Position numbers and translations under genes: made by a program. Below the pieces are notes generated by a model that saw only the letters and a program-made list of their open reading frames with translations, had not been told where the DNA came from and made no database searches. From Klebsiella sp. BIGb0138 (GTDB lineage: Bacteria > Pseudomonadota > Gammaproteobacteria > Enterobacterales > Enterobacteriaceae), in NCBI RefSeq assembly GCF_004342285.1, contig NZ_SMCV01000005.1, positions 124,001-188,000 on the forward strand: a stretch of DNA of 64,000 bases. Direction: 5' to 3'. Shown piece after piece: positions 51,414 through 60,097 of the stretch; the stretch's first letter is position 1; every line of letters begins with the position of its first letter.

Positions 51414-53036
51414 TCAAAACCCCAACGCTTGCCCGTCCCGGCGGCTATCGCTGGCGGCGACATAACCATGATTTGGCGCATCCGACAGTCGCCAGATAAA
51501 TTGCCCGGCGCCAAAATCCATATAGGGATCGTCCACGGCTTTAAGTTGGTGCCCACGAGATTGTAGTTGTTGTGCCACTGCCGGATCAAAACCCGTTTCC
51601 AGATCGAGGGTAAAATCCCGGTTAACCTTCCAACGTGGCGCATCACAGGCCGCCTGAGGTTGTTGATGAAAATCCAGCATTCGGACCAGAGTTTGTACAT
51701 GGCCCTGGGGCTGCATATCGCCGCCCATGACGCCAAAACTCATCTGTGGCTGGCCCTCTTTGGTCAGGAACGCCGGGATAATGGTATGGAAGGGCCGTTT
51801 TCCTGGTTCCACCACATTGGCTGATTTGGGATCGCTGGAGAATCCGGCTCCCCGGTTTTGCAGGCTGATGCCATATTCCGGTACCACCACGCCCGAACCA
51901 AAGCCCATATAGTTGGACTGAATAAAGGAGACCATCATGCCCTGTTCGTCAGCGGTGGTCAGATAAACGGTGCCGCCTGTGCGCGGCATTCCCGCCGTGG
52001 GCAGACTGGCGCGAGTCAGATCAATTTGGGCGGCGCGTTGTTGCAGGTAACTGTTGTCCAGCATTTGTTGGGGGGTGATTTCCATTGACCCCGGATCGGC
52101 CACGTAACGATAGACATCGGCAAAGGCCAGTTTCATCGCTTCAATTTGCAGATGCTGCGCATCGACGCCATCCAGCGCCAGGCTGGCAAGATCAAACTGT
52201 TGCAGAATCCCCAGCGCTATCAATGCTGCAATACCTTGTCCGTTCGGGGGGATCTCATGAACATCATAACCGCGATAACGCTGGCTGATGGGCGTGACCC
52301 ATTCCGGCTGGTACGCCTGTAAATCCTGCAATGTCAGGCTACCTCCCGTTTGCTGTGACCAGTTCACAATGGCGTCGGCAACTTCGCCTTCGTAAAAGGC
52401 CCGGGCGCCCTGGTCGGCCAGCAGGCGTAGAGTCCTCGCGGCAGACGGAAAACGAAACGATTCCCCGGTTTGCGGCGCACGACCATCGGGCATGAACGCA
52501 TCGGCAAAGCCAAGCTGGTGTGCAAGGAGCGGTACGGCAGCCTGCCATTTACGGGCCACCATTGGCGCCAGCGTGACGCCGCGTTCGGCAATCTCAATGG
52601 CGCTGTGCATCAGGCGGGAGAAGGGGAGTTTACCGAACCGCCGATGTAGCGCTTCCCAGCCCGCGACAGCGCCCGGCACCGTGACGGCGTCCCAGCCTCG
52701 TTCCGGACGTTTTACCAACCCATGAGCATCGTTACCGTAGCGGCGATGAAAATAGTTCAGGTCCCAGGCTGCCGGAGCGGGGCCGGAGGCATTCAACCCA
52801 TGCAGCCGCCCGTCGGCCCATACCAGCGCAAAGGCATCGCTGCCGAGCCCGTTTGACACCGGTTCTACGATGGTTAATGTGGCGGCGGTGGCGATAGCGG
52901 CATCCACCGCATTGCCGCCCTCCAGCAACATGCGGTTGCCTGCCTGCGCCGCCAGCGGATGCGAAGTGGAGACGATGTTACGGGCGAATACCGGCGTGCG
53001 CGGCGTGTGATACGGGTTATGCCAGTTAAAACTCAT
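51414..53036 (-). CDS. Gamma-glutamyltransferase-family amidohydrolase, cytoplasmic
   Basis: The 540-residue protein belongs to the self-cleaving gamma-glutamyltransferase (Ntn-hydrolase) family. It has the early GGNAVDAAIATAATLTIVEP and NGLGSDAF motifs, and a likely autoprocessing threonine at about residue 356 (TGGTVYLTTAD). The small-subunit motifs NYMGFGSGVVVPEYGISLQN and GVMGGDMQPQGH also follow the family. No signal peptide is seen, so it should work in the cytosol, unlike secreted Ggt. Related cytosolic members cleave simple amides (oxamate amidohydrolase HpxW) or acylated amines. It is the last gene of the GntR operon, overlapping the ligase by four bases. The substrate is unknown. 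Confidence 0.85.
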   Translation of the reverse strand: MSFNWHNPYHTPRTPVFARNIVSTSHPLAAQAGNRMLLEGGNAVDAAIATAATLTIVEPVSNGLGSDAFALVWADGRLHGLNASGPAPAAWDLNYFHRRYGNDAHGLVKRPERGWDAVTVPGAVAGWEALHRRFGKLPFSRLMHSAIEIAERGVTLAPMVARKWQAAVPLLAHQLGFADAFMPDGRAPQTGESFRFPSAARTLRLLADQGARAFYEGEVADAIVNWSQQTGGSLTLQDLQAYQPEWVTPISQRYRGYDVHEIPPNGQGIAALIALGILQQFDLASLALDGVDAQHLQIEAMKLAFADVYRYVADPGSMEITPQQMLDNSYLQQRAAQIDLTRASLPTAGMPRTGGTVYLTTADEQGMMVSFIQSNYMGFGSGVVVPEYGISLQNRGAGFSSDPKSANVVEPGKRPFHTIIPAFLTKEGQPQMSFGVMGGDMQPQGHVQTLVRMLDFHQQPQAACDAPRWKVNRDFTLDLETGFDPAVAQQLQSRGHQLKAVDDPYMDFGAGQFIWRLSDAPNHGYVAASDSRRDGQALGF

Positions 53037-54544
53037 GGTTGTTCCCTTTTTTGTACGCGTTGTTCTGCCGCTGACTGCAATGCCCGGCGGTCAATTTTAT
53101 TGGTGCCTGCCAGCGGGAAACTTTCCGTTAGCCAGATATGGCGTGGATGTAAATATGCTGGCCCCTGGTGCAGTACCCAGCTTTTCAGTGCCTGGGGATC
53201 GAGGGGGGCTCCGGCGCGCGGGATCACCCAGGCTACGGGTTTCTGACCTTTGATGTCGTCCGCCACCGGTACCACGCAGGCCTGTTGTACCTGAGGGTGG
53301 CTTTCCAGTAATTTCTCCACCTCTCCCGGCCAGATATTTTCACCGCCGCAGACGAACATGTCGTCATGACGGCCGATGAACCAGAAAAAGCCCTGTTCGT
53401 CGCGGTGGAACACATCGCCGGTAATGTAGTAACCGTCATCGGTAAACGGTACGGGCACATCCGGGCGCTGGTGGTAGCCTTGCATCAGCGCCGGGCTTTT
53501 CATTTCCAGCACGCCTTCATCAGCCAGGGTACCGTCACTGTTGCGTAGCCGTAGACTGACCTCCGGATGGGGATAACCGGGAGAGCCGGTGGGCATTGTC
53601 AGCCCCTGCGGATGAGGTGCAAAGACCACCGGCCCGGCCTCCGTGGTGCCATAGGCGTTAATGATGCGCGCCTGCGGCAGCCAATGGCGCAGCGACCGAT
53701 AGAGACTGTCGCTCACCGGCGCCGATCCCATACGGATCACCCGCACGCAGGAGAGATCGCTGGTCGCCAGCAGATCTTTTTCCTGCAACATCATCGCCAG
53801 CATTGGCGGTACGGCAGTGAGCCAGGTACAGCGATAGTGGCTCACGGCCTGGAGATATTCGCGGGCGGTAAACTGCGGCAGCAACACCGTGGTCACCCGG
53901 CTTGCCAGCGTCAGCAGCGCCAGCGCCAGCGCGTTCATATGGTAAAACGGCGCGGCAATCAGCACGCGTTCATCCGTCAGTTCCGGGGTGGCCAGACGTG
54001 TGGCCACCACCCAGCGGTGGCTGGCATGGGTCAGGCGCACGCCTTTTGGCATCCCGGTGGATCCGGACGTATAGAGCATCAGGGCGAGGTCGTCGTCAGC
54101 GGGGATAAAACAGTTCAGCTCTCCGGGTTGTTGCAGGGCGTCCAGCTCGGCGCCAAAACTGACGCGAGGCAGATGGCGGGGAACGCGAGCAAGCTGATCT
54201 TCATCGCCGAGCAGCAGCTGGCTGCCGCTGTCCGCCAGGATGCGCTCAATGGTGCTTACCGGAAAACGAAAGTTTATCGGCACCGCCACCAGACCGGCGC
54301 GCATAATCCCCAGCAGACTGGCAATATAATCAATGGAGTTACGTGCGAGGATGGCCACGCGCGTTCCGGCTGGCCAGTTAAATTGCTTCAGACCGAGGCC
54401 GATGGCATCAGCCTGGCTGTCCAGCCGCCGGAAGGTAATTTCCCGCTGCGAGCCATCAGCTTGTGGAGTAATAAACGCCAGCCGATCGCTGTGGCGCAGG
54501 GCGGGACGGAAGGCGCCGAGGTTGTCAGGTAAGGTATCAGTCAT
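53033..54544 (-). CDS. AMP-binding acyl-CoA synthetase-like enzyme
   Basis: This 503-residue class I adenylate-forming enzyme has the core motifs in order: LMLYTSGSTGMPKGVRLTH (about 155-175), INAYGTTEAG, GYYITGDVF and the C-terminal lysine region GTNKIDRR. It should activate a carboxylic acid as acyl-AMP and join it to CoA. The ATG at 54544 overlaps the upstream gene end (ATGACTGA), suggesting coupling. The acid is unknown; a medium-chain or aromatic acid would fit the family. Confidence 0.85.
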   Translation of the reverse strand: MTDTLPDNLGAFRPALRHSDRLAFITPQADGSQREITFRRLDSQADAIGLGLKQFNWPAGTRVAILARNSIDYIASLLGIMRAGLVAVPINFRFPVSTIERILADSGSQLLLGDEDQLARVPRHLPRVSFGAELDALQQPGELNCFIPADDDLALMLYTSGSTGMPKGVRLTHASHRWVVATRLATPELTDERVLIAAPFYHMNALALALLTLASRVTTVLLPQFTAREYLQAVSHYRCTWLTAVPPMLAMMLQEKDLLATSDLSCVRVIRMGSAPVSDSLYRSLRHWLPQARIINAYGTTEAGPVVFAPHPQGLTMPTGSPGYPHPEVSLRLRNSDGTLADEGVLEMKSPALMQGYHQRPDVPVPFTDDGYYITGDVFHRDEQGFFWFIGRHDDMFVCGGENIWPGEVEKLLESHPQVQQACVVPVADDIKGQKPVAWVIPRAGAPLDPQALKSWVLHQGPAYLHPRHIWLTESFPLAGTNKIDRRALQSAAEQRVQKREQP

Positions 54545-55307
54545 GGTTAAACTCCAGCACCAGCGCCAGGGCAGGGATCGCCACACTCAGGTATCCATGG
54601 TGTTGTTCCAGAGGTAAACGTTGTTGTTCTGCCGCTTTGGCGATTGCCCCGGCGTCAGCGCCGGAAATCCGGATACTGGCAAATCGGCTTTCACGGTCAT
54701 CCGTAAGCGGCAATAGCGCACCGTACTGTGCCTGCCACGCAGCGTAACTTGTCACCTGTAACAGGTTGGTTTCACCCAGTCTGGCGTAATTTTCGCGGGT
54801 GGCTGCCGGATCGCGCGCCACCACGGTCAGCGTCTGAATGCGGCCCGGCTGGAGCCACTCATCGCGCCACACCCATTCCGGGGTGTGATGCTGGCAGAAA
54901 TAGACTCTTCCCGCGCTGAAGCTATCAGGCGTCAGACGTACGGTACTGAAACGTGCTTCCCCTGTTGCTGCGCCGCTGGTGACGTTACGGGAAAAATTCT
55001 GTACCGGTTGCACGCTGAACCCGGCATCCTGTAGGGCGGCTGCCGTCTGTGCCGCGTTGTCGCTGGCAAATACCAGCCCGTCGATACCCGGCGGATTATC
55101 CAGTAGTTCCCGGCGCAGCGACTCCCCCTGCGCGGGTAGGCCAATCAGTTCCAGATAGTGGTCAGCAAACATGATCAAATGGTTGATCGAACCGAGGCTG
55201 TGATAGCCCCGCGGGGTTAAGGTGAAACCCAGCCCCCGGAACAGCGTTGCGCTGTTATCCAGCGCAAAATGACTGTTAATCACCAGATGATCCAGTTTCA
55301 GACTCAT
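54537..55307 (-). CDS. Glyoxalase-like domain protein (VOC superfamily)
   Basis: The 256-residue protein begins with LKLDHLVINSHFALDNSATL and has INHLIMFADHYLELIG, the pattern of Glyoxalase_3-type VOC proteins, which carry a histidine near the start and a glutamate later as possible metal ligands. A second, degenerate VOC half fills the C-terminus (RESRFASIRISGADAGAI). It overlaps the thioesterase gene by four bases and the ligase gene by eight. The reaction is unknown; ring-opening, isomerisation or lyase chemistry are options. Confidence 0.7.
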   Translation of the reverse strand: MSLKLDHLVINSHFALDNSATLFRGLGFTLTPRGYHSLGSINHLIMFADHYLELIGLPAQGESLRRELLDNPPGIDGLVFASDNAAQTAAALQDAGFSVQPVQNFSRNVTSGAATGEARFSTVRLTPDSFSAGRVYFCQHHTPEWVWRDEWLQPGRIQTLTVVARDPAATRENYARLGETNLLQVTSYAAWQAQYGALLPLTDDRESRFASIRISGADAGAIAKAAEQQRLPLEQHHGYLSVAIPALALVLEFNHD

Positions 55308-55714
55308 GCGGCCCCCTGCTGCGCCGGGGTGGCGTACAGACCGCGCCCGCTGGCCACCAGCCGGCCTTCGGCGTCATAAACCCAGGCTTCCGCGCTGGAT
55401 GCCAGTTTGCCGTGTTTAATTACTTTTGCTTTCACCGTGAGTTCACCGCGGGCCGGACGATGGTAGTCCACATGCAGGTTGAGGGTGGGCACGCCTTTGC
55501 TGGTCCAGGCCACCAGCGCCCAGTCGGCGGCGAGGTCAATCAGCGTGGCGAGAATACCACCGTGGATGTAACCTCCGGCCGGATTAACCACAAACTCCTC
55601 CCGGAAAGGCAGAATCAGGGTAATTTCTCCCTCGCCAGCCTGCGCCACCTTCAGTCCCAGCCACTGGTGATATGGGCCGTTCAGTAATTTTTGTTCGATG
55701 TTCTGTGCGTTCAT
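55304..55714 (-). CDS. PaaI-type hotdog thioesterase
   Basis: The 136-residue hotdog-fold protein has the PaaI/YbgC-like active-site segment NPAGGYIHGGILATLIDLAA near residue 45 and ends with VASGRGLYATPAQ. Such enzymes hydrolyse acyl-CoA or aryl-CoA esters. It sits 14 bases after the MDR reductase and overlaps the VOC gene, so it may release or proofread the CoA ester made by the co-encoded ligase. Confidence 0.8.
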   Translation of the reverse strand: MNAQNIEQKLLNGPYHQWLGLKVAQAGEGEITLILPFREEFVVNPAGGYIHGGILATLIDLAADWALVAWTSKGVPTLNLHVDYHRPARGELTVKAKVIKHGKLASSAEAWVYDAEGRLVASGRGLYATPAQQGAA

Positions 55715-55728
55715 TTTTTTCTCCTGAA

Positions 55729-56733
55729 TCAGGGGGTGACGATCACTTTGCCCAGCACTTCACGGTCACGGATCAGGCGTAGACCTTCAGCGGCCTGCTC
55801 CAGAGGGAGAACCCGATCAATCAGCGGAGTAATACTGCCTGCGGCTACCATTGCCAGCAGGGCGGTGAGGTTTTCTGCATAAAAACTGTTGGAGCCTTTG
55901 ATGTTCAGCTCAAAACTCCAGACATAGCGTAAGTCTTCCTGCGGGTCATAGCCGGCTGTGGCCCCGCACACCAGCAGCGTGCCGCCCCGTTTCAGGCATT
56001 TCAGCGAGGGTCGCCAGGTGTCGCCACCGGTAAAGTTGATCACCACATCGACGCCGCCGTCATAAGTGCGGCGCTGAGGTTTGCCATATTTTTCAATCGC
56101 CCAGCGGGAGAAATCCTGTTCGCGGTAATTGACCACATGGTCGGCGCCGAGCGAGCGTAGCGCGGCGGCTTTTTCATCGCTGCCCGCACAGGCAATCACT
56201 TCCGCACCAAGGTGTTTCGCCAGTACCACACAGGCGGTACCGACACCGCCGCTGGCGCCGAGGATCAGTACCTTATCGCCTGCCTTAATGGTGTTATGAG
56301 TGATTAACATGCGGTGGGCCGTGCCATAAGCCACCGGCAACGCCGCAGCCTGCTCAAAGGTCACACCTTCCGGTAGGGCGATAAGCTGACGGGCATCCAC
56401 GAGCGCATACTCCGCCATACCGCCATCGATCATCTCCCCCATCAGACCCACCTCTGGTTTCAGCGGGTTAACCAGCACCCGATCGCCGATGTTCCAGCCG
56501 GTAACCCCTTCGCCGAGGCTGTCAATCGTGCCCGCCAGATCCAGCCCAGGCACTACCGGCAGAGGGACTTTAATGCCTGGCATTCCCTGTACGGTAAAGA
56601 CATCGTGATAGTTAAACGAGGAGGCCCCGACACGGACCACCACATGCCCGGTCTGGGCATGGGGAATGGCTTTATGTTCATCAATCTGCAACTGCTCAAG
56701 GCCACCGTGTTGCGGTAATACCAGCGCTTTCAT
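55729..56733 (-). CDS. Medium-chain dehydrogenase/reductase (quinone oxidoreductase/alcohol dehydrogenase-like)
   Basis: The 334-residue protein has the MDR GroES-like N-domain (VVPGLDLAGTIDSLGEGVTG near residue 65) and a Rossmann domain with GDKVLILGASGGVGTACVVL. It lacks the structural-zinc cysteine cluster of classic zinc alcohol dehydrogenases and so resembles quinone or enoyl reductases that use NADPH. Sixteen bases separate it from the binding-protein gene. Confidence 0.82.
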   Translation of the reverse strand: MKALVLPQHGGLEQLQIDEHKAIPHAQTGHVVVRVGASSFNYHDVFTVQGMPGIKVPLPVVPGLDLAGTIDSLGEGVTGWNIGDRVLVNPLKPEVGLMGEMIDGGMAEYALVDARQLIALPEGVTFEQAAALPVAYGTAHRMLITHNTIKAGDKVLILGASGGVGTACVVLAKHLGAEVIACAGSDEKAAALRSLGADHVVNYREQDFSRWAIEKYGKPQRRTYDGGVDVVINFTGGDTWRPSLKCLKRGGTLLVCGATAGYDPQEDLRYVWSFELNIKGSNSFYAENLTALLAMVAAGSITPLIDRVLPLEQAAEGLRLIRDREVLGKVIVTP

Positions 56734-56749
56734 TATGTTGTTCTCCAGG

Positions 56750-57727
56750 TTATTTCAGGTTTTTCGAGGCCAGGTAAGGACGCGGGTCGAACAGGTCATC
56801 GTTCAGTTCACCTTTAATCGCTCCGCTGCTGAGCAGCACGGAGTGTTCGCGTTTTAGGGTGTCAATGTCAGCGGCTTCAAAGGACAACTGGTTCATGCGA
56901 TCCCACAGGCTGACGTAAGCGCGGGCCTGGTCTTCCGGCAGGCTGGCTTTGGTTTTCAGGATATTCACCACCTCATCCGGGTGAGCGCGGCCCCAATCGA
57001 GAGTGTCGCGCAGGGCGGCGATGACTTTAGCCACGGTTTCCGGATGTTGGCTTACCAGCTCACTGCGCACGGTGCCAACGCCGATGTACGGCAGGGCATC
57101 GCTGTGCGTCAGTTTTTTCCATTCATCCGCAAAGGTGCTGATAATGCGTAATTTCAGGTCGGGTAACTGCTTAACGGTCAGGGTACGCAGCGCGGCGGCA
57201 TCCACCTGATTTTGCGCCAGGAACTGCGCCAGTCGTGACTCATTGCCGCCTACCAGCGAAAACTGGTTCGCGGCAATACCGGCATTTTCCTGTAACAGGG
57301 TGCTGCCAATCACGGCCACGGAAGAACCGGCAGGAGACATCCCCACTTTTTTGCCTTTGAGTTGTGACAGGGCAGTAATAGGGGAGTTTTCCGGCACCAC
57401 AAACGCCACATCGGCGGGTTGAGTGGCGGCAAATATTTTCACCGGCAACCCTTCGGCAGCCACGCTGAAGACTCCGGCAACCGGCGCGCCAAAAGCCAGA
57501 TCAATGGAACCGGATGCCAGGGCTTTCAGCGGCGCATTCACATCCGGAAAGTGGATAAACTCGGCATCGACGCCATGTTTTTTCAGGAAGTCCTGGCTTT
57601 CCAGCACCGCGCCGTAGCCGAGGCTGACGCCGGAGGTCCAGTAACCGATACGCACTTTGCCATCGGCAACGCTGAGCTGCGGTAGGAGCCCTACCAGCAG
57701 GGTGAATAGAATCAACAGTTTTTTCAT
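56750..57727 (-). CDS. ABC importer substrate-binding protein (SsuA/TauA/NMT1 type)
   Basis: The 325-residue periplasmic protein has a clear signal peptide (cleavage after SVA, residue 21) and the NMT1/SsuA pattern (KVRIGYWTSGVSLGYGAVLE; KALASGSIDLAFGAPVAGVF; LKGKKVGMSPAGSSVAVIG). This family carries sulfonates, nitrate, thiamine precursors and aromatic or amide compounds, so the ligand cannot be named. It is followed upstream in the operon by a permease and ATPase. Confidence 0.86.
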   Translation of the reverse strand: MKKLLILFTLLVGLLPQLSVADGKVRIGYWTSGVSLGYGAVLESQDFLKKHGVDAEFIHFPDVNAPLKALASGSIDLAFGAPVAGVFSVAAEGLPVKIFAATQPADVAFVVPENSPITALSQLKGKKVGMSPAGSSVAVIGSTLLQENAGIAANQFSLVGGNESRLAQFLAQNQVDAAALRTLTVKQLPDLKLRIISTFADEWKKLTHSDALPYIGVGTVRSELVSQHPETVAKVIAALRDTLDWGRAHPDEVVNILKTKASLPEDQARAYVSLWDRMNQLSFEAADIDTLKREHSVLLSSGAIKGELNDDLFDPRPYLASKNLK

Positions 57728-57752
57728 TTGATTACCCCAGGTTCAGTGAGTG

Positions 57753-58520
57753 TTATGAGCGTTTTTTCCAGCGGAACAGGTAACGTTCCAGTGGTTTCAA
57801 CAGGCCACCTTCCAGTAGCAACATCAGCGAGACGAGCAACAGCGTCCAGGCGAACACCTGGCTGGTTTGCACCAGATCCCCGGCCTGACGCAGGCGATAG
57901 CCAATGCCATCGGATGAGCCCAGCGTTTCGGCCACCAGTGACACGCGCCAGCCGAAGCCAAAGGCGAGGCGTGCGCCGGAAAAGAAGTACGGCAGGATGG
58001 TGGGCAGATAAATTTTGCATAACGTCTGCCAGCGGCTCATGCGGAAACTGCGGGCCAGTTCGACATACTGCGCCTCCACGTTTTGCGCCCCCTGCCAGAC
58101 ATTGGTAAGGATCAGCGGCATGGAGGTCATAAACACCACGAAAATGGTGGTGGCATCGGAAATGCCGAACCAGATAATGGCGAAGATAGCCCAGATGGCC
58201 GAGGAGACGGTGTTAAATACCGCCAGCAGCGGCTCGCAAAAACGCGCCACCCGCGGGCTGGCTCCCAACACCAGCCCGAATACGGTACCCACCAGTGCCG
58301 CCAGCACAAATCCCGAGACCACACGGCTGAAGGTCGCGCCGATGTCATGCAGCAGCGTTTCCCCCTGCCACAGGGCCAGCAACGCCTGCCAGGTTGCGGC
58401 AGGGCCGGGTAACACAAAGGCCGGGAGATGTTGTGACCCCAGCCACCAGACGATAAGAAAAATCCCCAGCAGGATAATCCGTTGCAGTAGCAGACTCAGG
58501 GAGCGTGACAGATGCTTCAT
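57753..58520 (-). CDS. ABC importer permease (SsuC/TauC type)
   Basis: From the ATG at 58520 (MKHLSRSLSLLLQRI) this permease has 255 residues and five to six helices. The binding-protein-dependent transport loop EAQYVELARSFRMSRWQTLCKIYLPTILP has the shape that contacts the ATPase, and GFGWRVSLVAETLGSSDGIG is typical of SsuC/TauC. It starts one base after the ATPase stop (TGA then ATG). Confidence 0.87.
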   Translation of the reverse strand: MKHLSRSLSLLLQRIILLGIFLIVWWLGSQHLPAFVLPGPAATWQALLALWQGETLLHDIGATFSRVVSGFVLAALVGTVFGLVLGASPRVARFCEPLLAVFNTVSSAIWAIFAIIWFGISDATTIFVVFMTSMPLILTNVWQGAQNVEAQYVELARSFRMSRWQTLCKIYLPTILPYFFSGARLAFGFGWRVSLVAETLGSSDGIGYRLRQAGDLVQTSQVFAWTLLLVSLMLLLEGGLLKPLERYLFRWKKRS

Positions 58521-58521
58521 C

Positions 58522-59256
58522 TCATACCTCAAGACGCAACAGGCGAATCTGTTCATTCACCTCGGGAGTGGTGGCGATACGCGGGCGCGACAGGTTCAGA
58601 GCCGCTTCCTGGTGAATACGCCCCGGATGGGGTTTCAACACCACAACCCGATCTGCCAGTACCACCGCCTCTTCCACATCATGTGTCACCAGTACCACGG
58701 TCATGCCAGTCAATTGCTGAATGCGCAGTAATTCGTCATGCATGGTGCTGCGGGTTTGTGGATCAAGGCGTGAGAAGGGTTCATCCATCAGCAGGATTTG
58801 TGGCTGCACCACAAGGCTTCGTGCCAGCGCTACGCGACTGCGCATCCCGCCGGATAATTGATGCGGCCAGTGGTGGGCAAAAGGGGACAGGCCAACCAGC
58901 GCCAGGGCATCAGCCACCCGCTGGCGGCGTTCTTCTTTGCGGAGTGCACTGTTTTCCAGACCAAAATTGACGTTTTGCTCTACAGAGCGCCAGGGCAGCA
59001 GACGGTCTTCCTGAAACAGATAGGCAATACGCTGCCAGTGTTGAAACTGCCTGGCCGGGGTACCCTGAATCGCGATGTTGCCGCTGTCTGCTGTTAACAG
59101 GCCAGACATCAGATTTAAGAGCGTGCTTTTGCCGCCACCGGATGCCCCCAACAGCGCTACGATTTCCCCCTGGTGAATGGTCAGGGAAATATTGGTTAGC
59201 ACATTCTGGCTGGTAAAAGATTTACTGACGCCGCGTAATTCAATCGCCGGGTTCAT
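58522..59256 (-). CDS. ABC importer ATPase (SsuB/TauB type)
   Basis: This 244-residue ATPase has Walker A ALLGASGGGKSTLLN, Q-loop YLFQEDRLLPWRSVEQNV, signature QLSGGMRSRVALARSL and Walker B ILLMDEPFSRLD, closest in pattern to SsuB/TauB. It overlaps the regulator gene by four bases (ATGA). Confidence 0.9.
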   Translation of the reverse strand: MNPAIELRGVSKSFTSQNVLTNISLTIHQGEIVALLGASGGGKSTLLNLMSGLLTADSGNIAIQGTPARQFQHWQRIAYLFQEDRLLPWRSVEQNVNFGLENSALRKEERRQRVADALALVGLSPFAHHWPHQLSGGMRSRVALARSLVVQPQILLMDEPFSRLDPQTRSTMHDELLRIQQLTGMTVVLVTHDVEEAVVLADRVVVLKPHPGRIHQEAALNLSRPRIATTPEVNEQIRLLRLEV

Positions 59257-59951
59257 CCAAAGATCTCCCGTGGTAATACGGGTAATAACGCGCCCTCTTT
59301 GCTCAGGGTGGCGTAGATTTTTTCCAGCGTCATCGCCTGAAAAGTTTCAATATGGCGACGAGCAATAAATTCCACGCGTTTGGCATCACCTTCAATAAAG
59401 GCATCAATCATGGCGTTATGATCGTGTTTAATTTCAGGCTTAATACGCTGCACGTTAAATCCCAGTGCCACCAGCCGGGCCATTTCATCCATTAATCCGG
59501 AGAGGGTGCGAATTAAATGATCGTTTCCCGTGGCTTCGGCAATGGCTAAATGAAAACGTTTATTGGCATTCATAAATACATCAATGCGCGTGGACAGTGG
59601 CGCAGCGACTTCCACCCGACATTCCGCTTCAAGGGTTTTCAGCAGTGCAATATCCACCTTTCCTACTGCCAGCCGCGCCGCCAGAGGTTCCAACGCGGCG
59701 CGTACTGTGAATATTTCCTCCACGTCCTGCACCGTCACCGGCGCGATACGATAGCCTTTACGCGGACGCGAAATGACCAGTTTTTCATGGCTCAGGCGCG
59801 TCAGCGCCAGGCGGATGGTGCTTTTGCCGGACTGATAGCGTTCCATCAGTTCGGATTCTGTCACCAGCGCCCCCGGCAACAGGCGACAGGTCAGAATATC
59901 ACGGCGAATAGTGTGGTAAGCCCGCTCGCTTAAAGATGAAGAATCGCTCAT
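59253..59951 (-). CDS. GntR/FadR-family regulator of the downstream operon
   Basis: The 232-residue protein has the GntR winged helix (RAYHTIRRDILTCRLLPGAL ... ERYQSGKSTIRLALTRL, about residues 10-70) and a helical FCD effector domain with the metal-site histidines typical of it. It is the first gene of the nine-gene unit and overlaps the ATPase gene, so it probably controls its own operon. The palindrome 21 bases upstream of its start is the likely binding site. Confidence 0.87.
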   Translation of the reverse strand: MSDSSSLSERAYHTIRRDILTCRLLPGALVTESELMERYQSGKSTIRLALTRLSHEKLVISRPRKGYRIAPVTVQDVEEIFTVRAALEPLAARLAVGKVDIALLKTLEAECRVEVAAPLSTRIDVFMNANKRFHLAIAEATGNDHLIRTLSGLMDEMARLVALGFNVQRIKPEIKHDHNAMIDAFIEGDAKRVEFIARRHIETFQAMTLEKIYATLSKEGALLPVLPREIFG

Positions 59952-59971
59952 TCCGGCCTCTTAAATTTATT

Positions 59972-59990
59972 TCTGTGAGCTGCTCACAGA
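59972..59990. promoter_or_regulatory. Candidate operator 1 of the GntR regulator
   Basis: TCTGTGAGC-T-GCTCACAGA is a perfect 19-bp palindrome with a one-base centre, 21 bases upstream of the GntR gene start. Its form and position suit autoregulation by a FadR-type dimer. Confidence 0.65.
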
Positions 59991-60084
59991 GTCTTGTTGA
60001 ATATCCTAACGAGGCCATTCTGAAACAGTGCTGGAGAGTGATCTAATAATTAAATCAGGAATGCAATGTGACAATTTGCATGTA

Positions 60085-60097
60085 CTGAGCAGCTCAG
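60085..60097. promoter_or_regulatory. Candidate operator 2 with the same core
   Basis: CTGAGC-A-GCTCAG is a 13-bp palindrome sharing the TGAGC-N-GCTCA core of the first site, 110 bases further upstream (centre to centre). Confidence 0.55.

Noticed and set aside
53567-54532. 321-codon frame antisense to the acyl-CoA synthetase-like gene
   Set aside because: The opposite strand carries all adenylation-enzyme motifs; this frame has none.
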